Shown one piece after another: positions 22,484-33,985 of a stretch of 64,000 nucleotides of DNA. Position 1 is the first letter of the stretch. The number at the start of each line of letters is the position of its first letter. This stretch comes from Tubiluchus corallicola (Eukaryota > Priapulida > Priapulimorpha > Priapulimorphida > Tubiluchidae), in contig JAQGDQ010000275.1 in the NCBI GenBank assembly GCA_030141605.1, positions 186,001-250,000 on the forward strand. Reading direction: 5' to 3'. The position numbers were made by a program, and so were the translations under genes. Below the pieces are notes generated by a model. The model was not told the DNA's origin and ran no database searches. It saw only the letters and a program-made list of their open reading frames with translations.

Positions 22484-25400
22484 ATGAGTGAGAAGACTAC
22501 AGCTGATACTAATCAACATGTGGATCATCCTGTGGAATGCATAGGTAATGGAGATAAGCCCGATCCTGGCGTGGCAAGGATTAAACCTGAATATATCCGC
22601 ATTTTTGATAGTACTCCACATCTGGAAATTGGGTTTGCTCCTAAAAAGGTAATGTTCAGTTTCAGCTTTGAAGGATTTAAGTTCTGCAGGAGGTTGTATC
22701 ATTTTCATTTTTGGTGAATGCTGTTGCATAAATTATAATAAGTAGGTACATACTTATGACTTTCATATACACATTATCCAATGTCCAACTTTTTCTTTAA
22801 AATATGTGAAGTCTGTATACGCATATAGTTATGTCCAATATCAAATGTCTAGTCTTATCTTGAGAATGCCTGAAGTTTATATGCACATGTAGTTATATCC
22901 AGTATCCACTATCTAACCTAATCTTTAGAATACTTGAGTATATATACATACAGTTATGTCCATTATCTATAGTTTATCTTTGGAATACTCGTTGTTTATT
23001 ATGTACACATATAGTTATGTCCATTATTATATCCAGTACCAACTTTATCTTTAGAGTACTTGTATATACACATGTAGTTATGACCACTATCCAGTGTCTA
23101 ACCTTATCTTTGGAATACTTGAATATATACATACAGTTATGTCCATTATCTATAGTTTATCTTTGGAATACTTGTTGTTTATTATGTACACATATAGTTA
23201 TGTCCATTATAATATCCAATACCAACCTTATCTTTAGAATACTTGTATATACACATGTAGTTATGACCACTATCCAGTGTCTAACCTTATCTTTGGAATA
23301 CTTCAAGTTTTTTTGCCGTCCAGCTCTCATGACTGAAAGCCTGTATCCAACACTAAGAGCAATGTTTGCTTATTATTTTGATGGTTGTGGCAGGACCAGA
23401 ATTCACCTCTTAGAAAACGATGACCCACTAAAATGAGATTTTGAGCAGGCAAAGGTTTTATTTATATAAAGGTTTTATATGTTCAAATACAAATTCCTTC
23501 AGAATTTGCTTCAGAAGATAAATAGCTAGAGCCAACATGGCAGGTAAAAGGGACCAAAGGCCATTTGCTTGATAGTCACCTATTCATTTATTACCCAGGT
23601 CCGGCTATGCCTAGCTGTGGTCATTACCTTGATCATTCAGGTATTGCATCACGAAAAAATCAATTTCAGGTTTTTTCAGGAGCAAAAACTTATCCAATTT
23701 CCTAATATAATAACCATTTAACGGTGCCCAGTTTCACAAATCCATCACTAACCTATAAACTTCATTATTAATAGTTAAGTTAATGTAATTAATGACATTA
23801 ACTTAGTGACAGCTTTGTGAAACCGGTCACTGGTCTGCTAGTTGTGCCTCGCCAAAGTTCAGTAATTGCTTATATGTAGCTGACAAAATTTTTATACTGT
23901 TGGTTACAAATGACTAAAATAGGAGTTGTCAGGCTTTTCTGCAGCAGGTGCACATGTAGGTTGGCATTAATATTTGTTTATAAAATATAAAAAGATGGTA
24001 CTCGTGGTAAGCATTCTCTATCAGAAAGTGAATTCAAATCGAATCGAGTTTGTGACTTTTAAACTCGAATCAAACTGAATTTCAAGATTTCGAATCTAAA
24101 TCTAATTTGAATTAAGTTTTAATGATTTTCAAATAATTTCTCGAATCATTAATAAAGGGCACTCTTGCAAAAAACATGCATATTGCTTGATTTTGTCATG
24201 CAGCAAAAATGCTAATTATTTGTTTAGAGATATTGTGCATAGAAATCTCAACTAAATTGTGCCGATTGCATGCTATTTCAAAAATTTTAATGATAAACAA
24301 CATATGTAGTTGAAGTGCTGAATTATTCGAATCCATAGTTTTAGGTTCGAATCTAACAATTTTTCTATTTCATCTTCAGCTGCAGGACCAGTTGTCAGCA
24401 AAACGAATACCTGATGATGAATCGGTGTCAGATGAACCATCAAAACCGAAATGCAAAAAGCTGAAAGGCCAGTTTAAGAAACGGCCACGGGAGAAGCCGT
24501 CTCCTCCTGGCGACAGATTATGCCGTTTCATCGTTGCGGGCGAGAACTGTCCATACACGGACAATTGTTGTTTCTTGCACGATGTTTCCTCGTATTTGTC
24601 AAAGAAGCTGCCAGATTTGGAAGGCAGGTGTCATAACTTTGACACTCTTGGAAAATGTTCTTACGGCATAACATGTAGATTTGCAAAGAATCATCTCACG
24701 AATGAAAATGCGAACGTGGTCGATGTCGCGCTTTGGGAAAAAACTGTTGCCTCGCCTACTGTGCTGAATACTTTGTCAAAGGAGCTGCAAGCGAAACTTT
24801 CTCGAAAGAAATATAATTTTGAAAAAGCAGATGCAGCATATAAGATTGTTAATGCATTTGTGAAAAGACGTCGCGAACAGAAAAGCAAAGAAGTTGATAT
24901 GCTGAATGGCATTACTAAAGACGATCTTATTTCGAAAAAGACAGGTGGAATAAGCAACATAGACCAGAAGTCTCTATTAAGCAGTTTAGAAATCCAAAAA
25001 CATGAGGTCGATGACATTGAGAGTGTGCAGGAAAGTGCCACACTGTCTGAAATTGAACAGGTTGCAACAGTATCAACGAACGCAGATGAAGTTTCTGCAA
25101 AGTTTGGACCTATTCTCGATACTGACATTATCAAATTGCGACCTGCTGAGAAAAGAACTATTGATTTTTCAAACAAATTGTATCTTGCACCACTAACCAC
25201 AGTTGGCAATTTGCCTTTTAGACGAATATGTAAAAAATTCGGCGCGGACATTACTTGTGGTGAAATGGCAATGTGCTTCAACCTGCTTCAAGGTCAGAGT
25301 TCCGAGTGGGCACTCTTGCGAAGGCACGAATGTGAAGATTTGTTTGGAGTTCAAGTGTGCGGCGCGCATCCGGACACAATGATGCGCTGTGCACAATTGA

Positions 25401-26218
25401 TGAATGAAAACATCACCGTAGATTTCGTTGACATTAACATGGGTTGTCCCATTGACTTTGTGTACAACAAAGGCATGGGATGTGGCCTTATGAATTCTCC
25501 TTCACGACTGGAACGAATCATTAGGGGAATGGATGCAGTACTTGACTGTCCAGTTACGCTTAAAATGAGGACAGGCGTATGCAAAGATAAGAATATCGCA
25601 CACAATCTTATCAGAAAAATCAGTGATTGGGGTCTTGGCTTGATCACAATGCATGGCCGCTCTCGACAGGCAAGATACTGCCACCTGGCGGACTGGGATT
25701 ACATTAGTCGATGTGCCCAGATTGCTGCACCAATCCCATTCTTTGGAGGTGGTGATGTACTGTCATATGAAGACTATAATTTGAGAATTTCTTCGGCAGG
25801 TGTGTCTGGTATCATGATCGGACGAGGTGCTCTGTATAAGCCCTGGTTGTTTACAGAAATCAAAGAACAGCGACACTGGGATATTTCATCGAGCGAGAGA
25901 TTGGATATTTTGCGTGATTTTGTTAAATTCGGTTTTGAAAACTGGGGCTCTGATAGTGCTGGAATAGAGAAGACGCGGCGGTTTTTGCTCGAGTGGCTGT
26001 CCTTTCTTCATCGTTATATTCCAGTGGGCCTGTTGGAACACGTGCCTCAGAAAATGAACCAGCGTCCTCCCCACTACGTAGGTCGTGATGACCTTGAGAC
26101 ATTGATGGCCAGCCCGAGTTGCTGTGATTGGATAAAAATAACAGAAATGATTTTAGGACCGACTCCTGATAATTTTGTCTTCCTGCCAAAGCACAAAGCA
26201 AGTGCATTTAAGTCATAA
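22484..26218 (+). CDS. DUS3L: tRNA-dihydrouridine(47) synthase [NAD(P)+]-like, complete, 2 exons
   Basis: Coding exons 22484-22648 (55 codons) and 24380-26218 join in phase 0 across a GT-AG intron, giving 667 residues (human DUS3L about 650). The enzyme is an FMN-dependent reductase making dihydrouridine at tRNA position 47. Exon 1 has the family's N-terminal VARIKPEY. Two CCCH zinc fingers follow: Cys103, Cys112, Cys118, His122, then Cys139, Cys148, Cys154, His160. The TIM-barrel synthase domain starts at about residue 322 with LYLAPLTTVGNLPFRR. It shows DINMGCPID, the catalytic-loop Cys423 in GMGCGLM, KMRTG (Lys450), MHGRSR (His480), GGGD and IGRGA. The helical end includes KEQRHWDISSSERLDILRDF and LPKHKASAF. 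No key residue is missing. TTG at 24392 is not the start, because the frame continues upstream to the acceptor. Exon 2 carries nearly the whole protein without introns. Confidence 0.97.
22765..23308 (+). repeat. Tandem array in DUS3L intron 1, monomer about 60 bp with a 184-bp higher-order period
   Basis: Units of the form AGTTATGTCCATTATC followed by CTTATCTTTGGAATACTTG repeat across the first part of the intron. A larger unit repeats at about 184 bp (CATACAGTTATGTCCATTA at about 22944 and 23128). Early monomers are more diverged. Confidence 0.8.
23723..23831. mobile_element. Small hairpin MITE in DUS3L intron 1
   Basis: About 110 bp with inverted ends: GTGCCCAGTTTCACAAATC at the left and the inverse of AGTGACCGGTTTCACAAAG at the right. 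Both arms continue into CACTAA, and the centre is AT-rich. No clear target duplication. Confidence 0.7.
24010..24355. repeat. TCGAA-rich interspersed element, copy 2, next to the DUS3L exon 2 acceptor
   Basis: Similar over its length to 5181-5560. It ends with AGGTTCGAATCTAACAATTT, about 20 bp before the acceptor CAG at 24377-24379, so branch-point and pyrimidine-tract sequences lie in or right beside it. Confidence 0.7.
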
Positions 26219-26409
26219 TACAAGTCGTAAATTAGAAACCAAAGCCTGTCTATGTCTTTGTCTTTTTATTTTGCTATATTTTGGCATGTATAAGGCTTGG
26301 CTTACATGTATTAAAAATTTCATTGTATTTTGTCTAATACTTTGACTGTGTAAGCTCAGAATTAGTTGAAATCCATTTGAAAGTGCATATACAATGTGTT
26401 TCTATGCTA

Positions 26410-26415
26410 AATAAA
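26410..26415 (+). terminator. Poly(A) signal of DUS3L
   Basis: AATAAA about 190 nt after the DUS3L stop codon; the first canonical hexamer downstream. Confidence 0.65.
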
Positions 26416-27126
26416 GTAAACTGCATCTAACTAAACCGGTTATAACTGAAATTCTTGCGTATTTGGAACAGATTTGTGGAATGGATTTTCCCTTTCGTTT
26501 TTTGCTTTATCAAATATCGTGTAACTCGAAATCTGTAAATTAAACCGAATTCCCAGTACAATTTATAAGAATCTAACTGAAATTACCCCATCTATCTTTA
26601 ACCTCCCTAGTGAGAAACCTACGCGAAACTATACACAACATTACGATTTTAGCTGTTAGTTTCAGCTAAAATGCTAAGGTTTCTTGTATTATCTTAGCAG
26701 ACCGCTGAACACAGCATGGGTTAATGAACGTGGTTTAATGTAGATCATAATACTTTTATTGTTGAATCTACTAAACATACTACTCAGACTACAGTGGAGG
26801 CAGACTAGTCATTTTATTTTTGATTATTTATTATTATTGATTATAGAAATATTTTTTGATATTTGATTAAAGGCTCAGTTTGTCATTTTCACAGGCTGCA
26901 GTGTATTATCACGTTTTTGAGCGACTCAGTCTTGTTTTCTATGAACATTGTCTAACTCGTACTTGTGCATAACTCGAACGAATTTTCCGGTTCCGAGATA
27001 TTCGAGTTATACATAGTTTGCTATAGCGCTTTTTTCTCTGAAGTTGATCTTTCTTTTGGGTAACAATTAGTTACAGCTTTTACACAAAATATGTCTTCTC
27101 AATGTTTTTACATAAAATATAAAATA
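26416..27126. other. No gene; diffuse inverted TAACTCGA-type motifs
   Basis: Scattered TAACTCGAA, GTTATAACTG and CCGGTT motifs in both orientations near 26430-26530 and 26930-27010 suggest a decayed TIR element. Boundaries and target duplication could not be fixed. Confidence 0.3.
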
Positions 27127-27128
27127 TA

Positions 27129-27866
27129 CAGTAAGTCCTCACTTAACGATGGTAATGCATTCCAAAAAAACGCGACGTTAAGTGAAATGTCATTAAACGA
27201 GACCAAAACTTCCATAGAAAGTAATGCAAAAAAATGAAATATGTTCCAGAAGCAAAAATCAATGCTGCTTAAATCATATAAATTAAACGTTTATGGGTTC
27301 TATTTATATTTCTACAGATTATTTTTTTCTGTTTTCTTGAAACCACTTATCTTTCTATAATACCTAGCTAGTGGTTTTCTTTCCTTAATGTTGAAGCCTA
27401 TATTTAGACAGTTAAAAGTTAAACAAGCCTGCATGAAGCGACCTTAATACAATTTCATGTAGTACTAACCTGGTTGTTGTAGAAATAGCTAGATGGCAGA
27501 AAAAATTCCTTGGCATAAAATTTAAACTTTGTGTGTGTGGAGGCGTATAAAAATACATGTCACTTGATACAAACTGCTAGAGCCCCTAGAATTTAGTACG
27601 TAGTCAGTTAGGGAGCAAAGGCATTATAATAATTGCACTCTTTAGATTACTAATGCATTTTTAGAACAGAATGATGCAATGTGTACCGTTTTGGTGCTTC
27701 AAATTTGGTAAAAAAGCTGCTGGTAAAATAAAAACGCCCGTGAGTTAAGTGAAAAATAGTTTTTAAAATGAAGCGTGCATCGTTAAGTGAGAAAAAGGTG
27801 TCAAATGTTCAGCGTCGTTAAAACAAAACGTCGCTAAAAGGGGAGTCTTTAAGCGAGAACTTACTG
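27129..27866. mobile_element. Pogo/Tigger-like non-autonomous element with TA target duplication
   Basis: The 738-bp unit begins CAGTAAGTCCTCACTTAACG and ends with the inverse of CAGTAAGTTCTCGCTTAAAG, with TA on both sides (27127-27128 and 27867-27868). Sub-terminal repeats of the CGTTAAGTGA type occur at both ends. CAGT ends with TA duplication fit the Tc1/mariner-pogo group. No transposase ORF. Confidence 0.82.
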
Positions 27867-27992
27867 TATTCTCATGTGAACTTGAGAATTTTCATCCAGT
27901 CTTGAGTTTCTTGGGCAGCTTACAGAAAACCGTATAAAGTTTATAAAAAATGAAAAATTAGATTGACTCTAAAAAAGCTTGTTAACTGTGAG

Positions 27993-28313
27993 CAGGGGCT
28001 ATTTCAGGGGGAGTGGGGATACTTCCCCGGGGCCTCACCCTCCAAGGAGGCCTCGCCCCGAGGTAACATTCTTTCTTGTTGTTTTTGATTTGACTGTTTG
28101 ACAAGTATTAAGGACTGGTCTTGAGAATAAAGCAGTTTTTCTTTCATTTGTTCGTACCTTTAACAACTGTATAACTCCATATTTTCTCTTCGAAAATGCT
28201 TCTCCGGCGTTGTAGCAGTTCAACCATGGTGGGGCCCGCCAACCGCCCCTCCCCCCGAGGGGGCCTCACACACCCCACTTCCCCGGGCCTCGCATAGGCT
28301 GAAATAGGCCCTG
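27993..28313. mobile_element. GC-rich hAT-type MITE
   Basis: The 321-bp unit begins CAGGGGCTATTTCAGGGG and ends with the inverse of CAGGGCCTATTTCAGCC. The flanks ACTGTGAG and AATGTGTG agree at 6 of 8 positions, as an old 8-bp duplication would. Its GC-rich interior contrasts sharply with the AT-rich surroundings. Confidence 0.75.
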
Positions 28314-28321
28314 AATGTGTG

Positions 28322-30435
28322 CGAGTAAGAAAATATTTATTAAAGTGACGTGTTTGCATTCATCATACATTTAAAATCATTTTCACCGTTCTATGTACGA
28401 CAAAAATTTTGACGTAAACCCAGCCATTTAGGCTTACAAGTCACTGCCTATTAAGGCCAAAAGACTTGTGTACACTTAACAAAAATTTATGCGGGTCGCA
28501 TTATACATGGTAGAAGATTACTTCACAATTCAGATCGCAGAGTCATTGCATATAGATGTCTTTTGCCTCTTCCAGTAAGAGTTTTGTATAAAATGGCAAC
28601 GCTTCTAGTTAAAACATCAGCATTGAAAATGAAAGCCAGTTTTTCAGTATTCACCAGTTGTATGAATTTTTTTTAATGTGATAACATTTTTGATATAAAT
28701 CCCTTCTTTTTGTATTGCAAAACGGGCAGCCAAGCAGGAAATTTATCTCGTTTTCTATTTCGCCTAAATTACCTTGGACATTTCACGTATTCGTTGCCCG
28801 TGGAATCGGCCAGTCTCAATTTTTAGGGTAAAACGTCACATATAAGCTAGGATAAAAGGGATCTTTGTGGTCTACATATATGTGGTATATACAAATGGTG
28901 TTCCGTATAAAAACTTGCTTAAAAAGTTTAAAAGTTCTGACTTAACTAAAGAGCAATTGCATAATTCTTTGTCTGTAGATATATAATGAAAACAAATGGT
29001 TTTGCTCCTGTTATTATCTGTAAAAATGTCATTTTCTGCTGAGTAGCTGTTTGTAAGTCGTAACTAGTAAAGTCTAACGTATGTCATATCTCATTTTTGT
29101 CAGACAGTGTAACGCTAGATTGCAATTGCTTCGACTCGAAAGCCGTTTATTTAAAACCTAATTACAGGTCGTTGCAGCTCTAACTCGATATAAAAACTGC
29201 AACATCCACTCATTAGTTTCATAAGTTTTGCTGATATTAAATTACTTGCCTGCCTGCCTTCCGTTAGAATTTTCTAAAAAAATTTCCTGGAAATGTGTAA
29301 ATACTCTCACTTAACTAACTTGTTAAATATTTCGCTCATTTTTGCTCAATGTATTTGCAAAGCGTGAAACAGGCCTAATTAAAATTGAGAATGTAATTAT
29401 TTAATTTCCTAATTAAATTTATGGTATCAATTAATTGAGCAGTGCTGTATGTCATTAATGCTACGTTGCTGCTGTAATAGTTGTAAGATGTTTATTAACA
29501 CATTTTGATGTTGTCTAGATGTGATATAGTAATTAGGATTTTGGGCAAACATTCTCCGCTAACATTTTGCTTAATATCTCATTGGCCTAGCTAGCTAGGG
29601 TGACGAATCTCATGGGTGGGTAGTGATGAATACATGACTAATTAATGTCAAGCACATTGGTTCGATTCTCATTGGCACGCTCAGCGGCATTCGGGAGAGA
29701 GCTCAAGCTGGATAACAACTTTAGTAAACTAATAGCATGACAGTCACAACTAATGTCTAATCAGCAGATAAACTGATTGCACTTTTTCATTAACACAAAT
29801 TTGCAGAATAGCACTTATTTTTACATGAAATTAACACTTGAAGTAGCCAAAAAATGACTTTTCAATTTAAACAGAACGTAGAGAAGTTTCAAAGCACTAC
29901 AAAATGCAGAGCCACAATTATAATAAAGAAACTAAGCTAGTTAGCCTTGCTTTACAAAAAATAAGCAACAAAATATTAAGTCTGTCTTGCCATTGAGCAT
30001 ATGAACATCATGCCTGCGATGTATTATCTCTATATTTAACTGATCATGTGCTCGTTTGCAAGATCCTGTTTTTGTATATTTCCGTTTGTTAGGCTACGGT
30101 TTTGTTTGTTTGTTTTTTTCTGTCTCTTTTGTTAATGTTAAATACTCACGTTAAGGAAGCTCGCTAGTAATCCACAGCCTTAGATCAAATAAAATGTGCA
30201 GAAATCTCAAGTATATTTGTGGTGTGTTAGCGCCATTGATTTAGTAATAAGTGGCCATTGATGCAAGCATCTTTGCAGCATTTTAGGTTGTGTAGACTAT
30301 AACAATATTTAATGTTTCATTCATTGACAACAACAGCAATGGTGCCATTGCGTTTGTGGCTAACATACAGGACATTTACTAGACGTAATACAATTATACC
30401 ACGAGAAATGGTCAGAACGACGGAAAGCAGAAGTG
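28322..30435. other. AT-rich intergenic DNA, no gene recognised
   Basis: No conserved protein trace or clear repeat was recognised. A box-B-like GGTTCGATTC near 29660 is discussed among the rejected items. Confidence 0.4.
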
Positions 30436-31038
30436 TTAAAGCAAAACCGGACTCGTTAAACTGTAGGCCAAAACAGCCTGTTATTGAAAGGAAACGTACA
30501 TTTTTTTTAAAAACTACTTACGTGAAAGAATTCTTACCACACAAACACAATTTCGCATTCGCGCCACTATTTCTCCGCTGCTACATACATTTTGCCATTA
30601 TCTAGTTAGACTGGTACTAGCGCCTGCATTTCGGAAAAGAATTACACAAAAACACGTGCTGTGCCTCTCAGTTCAGACGTGTTTGTTTGTGACGAACTGC
30701 ACACGTTCCACAGCTCACGCGTGAGCACAGCAGTAAATTTGAAATTTTAATTTTATCTTAAAACTTGCCGAGTTTTAGTAAAACACACTGAACATCTTAC
30801 AGTAGTACTGTACTTCAATTTTCGCTTTCGCAAAACTCGAGGAATGTTTTTGATGTTGAAAATTATGTTACTTTTGTGGTGTCCATCAACAGCTGGGCTC
30901 GCCCGCCGTTAATAAAGTTTTTAATGCATTTTTTAGTTATTGGAGACACTTTTGCAATATTATTGATGTTAAAATGTATACTTTTTGCCGTACTTGATAA
31001 TGGGGTAGTATATGAAAAATCGTCCTGTCTTCCTTTAA
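30436..31038 (+). mobile_element. TTAA family 3 element, full length
   Basis: The 603-bp unit has TTAA at both ends. The left terminus is TTAAAGCAAAACCGGAC and the right is the inverse of TTAAAGGAAGACAGGACG. The interior contains GACGAACTGCACACGTTCC, TTGCCGAGTTTTAGTAAAAC and GTTGGGCTCGCCCGCC-like blocks shared with copies at 14930, 42390, 50011, 58687 and 63585. Confidence 0.82.
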
Positions 31039-31998
31039 ACCATTAGCAAATAACCAAAGTAATCACCCAAATCTAAAATATAGTTCAAAAAATGAAGGTA
31101 ATATCAAATAGTCTACTAACAAATATAACTGAAAATATGCTAAATAAGTATCACATTACAAAATTTAGACAGATGACTGAAGTATCAACAGGCAGACAAC
31201 TGACAACGAATCTCAAAAACTCAAAGGTTAAATACAAAACTAGCGGCTCAGTCACTGACAATCAGATATTAACAATAGATGAATAAATGAGTCTTGAGGC
31301 ACTGACGAAACCGATAACTAAGCAGCAACAAAGCCTGAAACCTAGTCAGACTTGAAGCAAACTGACGCGATAATTAAAAACAAAAAGAAGCAGCCAAACG
31401 GTCCTTGCGGAGATTCGCGGAAACGATGTCGTCCAGCGATAGTCATTTTAGAAGTCGTTACACACCGAAGTCGTTACGACAAGCTACTGGCATAACACCT
31501 AGGTTTTTTGCTGGATTACTGCTCTGTTTACCTGTCTGAGGGGTAGATTTATTTTAGAATTCTGCCTGCCCAATGTCTACAACAGACGGGGACATGATGA
31601 TGATGATTACGTCAGGCCTGACAAGTGTGCTTTTTACACGAAAGATAGTCCAAGTAATTTTTAGTCATCGCTTTTACAAGGAAAAATAATCATCTAAAAT
31701 CATTATCGTTAGTTACATCTTATTCCATTTCTTTTCAGTTTTCACAGCTTTCCTAATTTAGCCAGGCATCTGTTGGAGATAAGGGAGATAGTCCTACTCA
31801 TTTATCGACCAATCATTACCTAGCTATTGTGGCTTTCCGTTTTTCAATACACCATTCTTATTTATGTTCTGAACACGTTAGATTACTCCGGCTCTTCTAT
31901 CCTGAAGCAATTGTGTTAGATGAAGAGAAGTCGTTGCAATTTGTTACCCATTTTTGATTACACGTCTTTATTGTGTATCTTGTATATAGGCTACCTTA
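31039..31998. other. Intergenic, no gene recognised
   Basis: One 64-codon ORF at 31092-31286 has no recognisable motif. Otherwise unique-looking AT-rich sequence. Confidence 0.4.
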
Positions 31999-32185
31999 TT
32001 GTGTGTGTGTGTGTGTGTGAAAGAGAGAGAGAGAGAGAGAGAGGAGAGCAGAGGGAGAGAGCGAGGGAGGATAGAGAGAGAGAGAGGGGGGAGACAGAGA
32101 GAGGATACAGACAGAGAGAGAGAGGGAGAGTGAGAGAGGGGGGAAGAAATAGAACGAGAAAGGGGGAGAGAGAGAGAGAGAGAGG

Positions 32186-32272
<87 letters not shown>

Positions 32273-32282
32273 TGAGAAAGAG
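31999..32282. repeat. (GT)n followed by a long interrupted (GA)n tract
   Basis: About 20 bp of GT, then about 260 bp of GA with GGA and GCA interruptions. ORFs in every frame here arise from the repeat. Confidence 0.95.
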
Positions 32283-32470
32283 GTCGTACTCAAAATGCAT
32301 TGTGCAGTTCTAACTTACTTTTAAGTTTTTACACACACACGCTAGGCTCATGTAATTAAGGAAACCTTTTTGTACTTTCTGTGATTTCTATGTATATTTT
32401 TTGTATATATTAGTTTTAACTTCTCGTCTTTGAACATACATGAAATGTTTTTCTGTATCATAGGTTAGGT

Positions 32471-32500
32471 GAAAATAAATAAATAAATAAATAAATAAAA
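32471..32500. repeat. (AAAT)n microsatellite
   Basis: About seven AAAT units. Confidence 0.9.
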
Positions 32501-32754
32501 TATGTAATAAACATGTAAATGTTATAACATAATGTCACAAAAACAACAAGCCATGATAAAAGTATTCTAGAATCTCAAGCACTGAAAAATGCCACCTGTT
32601 TCAAAGATTTGTGTAGCTATGAAATTTCGTTAAAATAAACCTTGTGTTTGAGGTTAAAAAATGTCGTCGCGTGAGCTAAAATCACATAAAGTTGATTTAT
32701 AAATATAACACACTTGGAAGTACGCGAGTTCTGTGAGCGTACAGGATTTGTATT

Positions 32755-32775
32755 TTACGTCACTTCCGGTGGATA
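32755..32775. promoter_or_regulatory. CRE-half plus ETS-like promoter motif pair
   Basis: TACGTCACTTCCGGTGG combines a TGACGT half-site (inverted) with ACTTCCGG, a common arrangement at animal housekeeping start sites. About 600 bp of less AT-rich sequence follows, with a donor-like AGAG|GTAATTATT near 33379. No coding exon was found, so function is unproven. Confidence 0.25.
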
Positions 32776-33429
32776 GTTCTCATGCAGTCGCGTGGCTTCA
32801 TTAACCTAACAAAAATTCCAATGTGCAATAATAATCATGAGTTGAACTGTGCACAATGGACTTCCCTCCCTTGGAGCGCCGGTGATAATACATGCTATTA
32901 TTGATCAGCGAGATGACACATTCATGACTGACAGTGTGTGATGCCAACCTGGTATCACTAAGCAACGCGTGCCTCAGCTGCCTGCTGTGCAGGTTTCATT
33001 TCTTGGTGTTGTCAACCACAGTGTCGTTTTTTAATAAAGCGTGGACACAGTCACATTTCTGAAATTCTGCGCTGGAGAACTATGGAGAATTGATTTGTTG
33101 TTTGTCGTTATTTTCTCTGCTGTGTAAAATCCCGCGACGATTACGTAACTTTATTCTCGATTACAAGTTTAAAACTATTATTGTTGTATTAAAAACAAGT
33201 AGTTTGATCAAACGTATCCAATCTCTGGCATCAATTGGTTGGGCGGTGCAAGTCGATGTGACTTTTTCAAGAGAAAGTAGTGAGCGCTGAAAAGAAAGCG
33301 TAAAAAATGCTGATCGTTGGACAAGCTGACTGTGAGAAATAGCGTTTGCAACTGGAGAGTGCTAATTCATTTTTAAGAGGTAATTATTTTTTGTAATTTA
33401 GTCATTTTACAGATGATATTTAGGTTAAG

Positions 33430-33560
33430 TTAAAGTTACATTTATAGTTATAGTCATAGTCATAGTTATGTTTACAGTTACGGTTATAATTGTAGTAATA
33501 GTCATAGTCATAGACAGAGTTAAAGTTATATATAGTTTTCTATATAGTTATGGTTATTTT
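33430..33560. repeat. Degenerate TATAGT/CATAGT hexamer repeat
   Basis: Imperfect units of ATAGTT and ATAGTC type. Confidence 0.8.
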
Positions 33561-33716
33561 TATAGTTTTAGTTTTTATAATATGTTGGTGCACTTAAACT
33601 TTAGTTAAGTGTCATCGAGTTATATCACTACTGTCTTTAGGCGAGAACAGTAAATTTTTCTATAACTCGAGATTATACTACGAGAATTGCTTGTTCCTCA
33701 CATATTTTTCACTTTG

Positions 33717-33985
<269 letters not shown>

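Noticed and set aside
23316-23436. Possible extra DUS3L exon after a good acceptor at 23324
   Set aside because: In the phase left by exon 1 it reads into a stop within three codons, and no donor follows. At most a cryptic exon.
24392-24394. TTG at 24392 as the DUS3L start
   Set aside because: The frame is open upstream to a CAG acceptor and joins in phase to an exon encoding the conserved N-terminus with ATG at 22484.
24691-25281. 196-codon minus-strand ORF opposite DUS3L
   Set aside because: Shadow of the DUS3L coding frame; no independent motif.
26430-27030. A second TIR element between DUS3L and the pogo-like element
   Set aside because: Only scattered TAACTCGA motifs; termini and target duplication could not be defined.
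29585-29680. tRNA-like GGTTCGATTC B box near 29660
   Set aside because: No matching A box at the right distance and no cloverleaf.
31920-32324. 134-codon Arg/Glu-rich ORF, and Leu/Ser ORFs on the other strand
   Set aside because: Made of the GA microsatellite; open in every frame.
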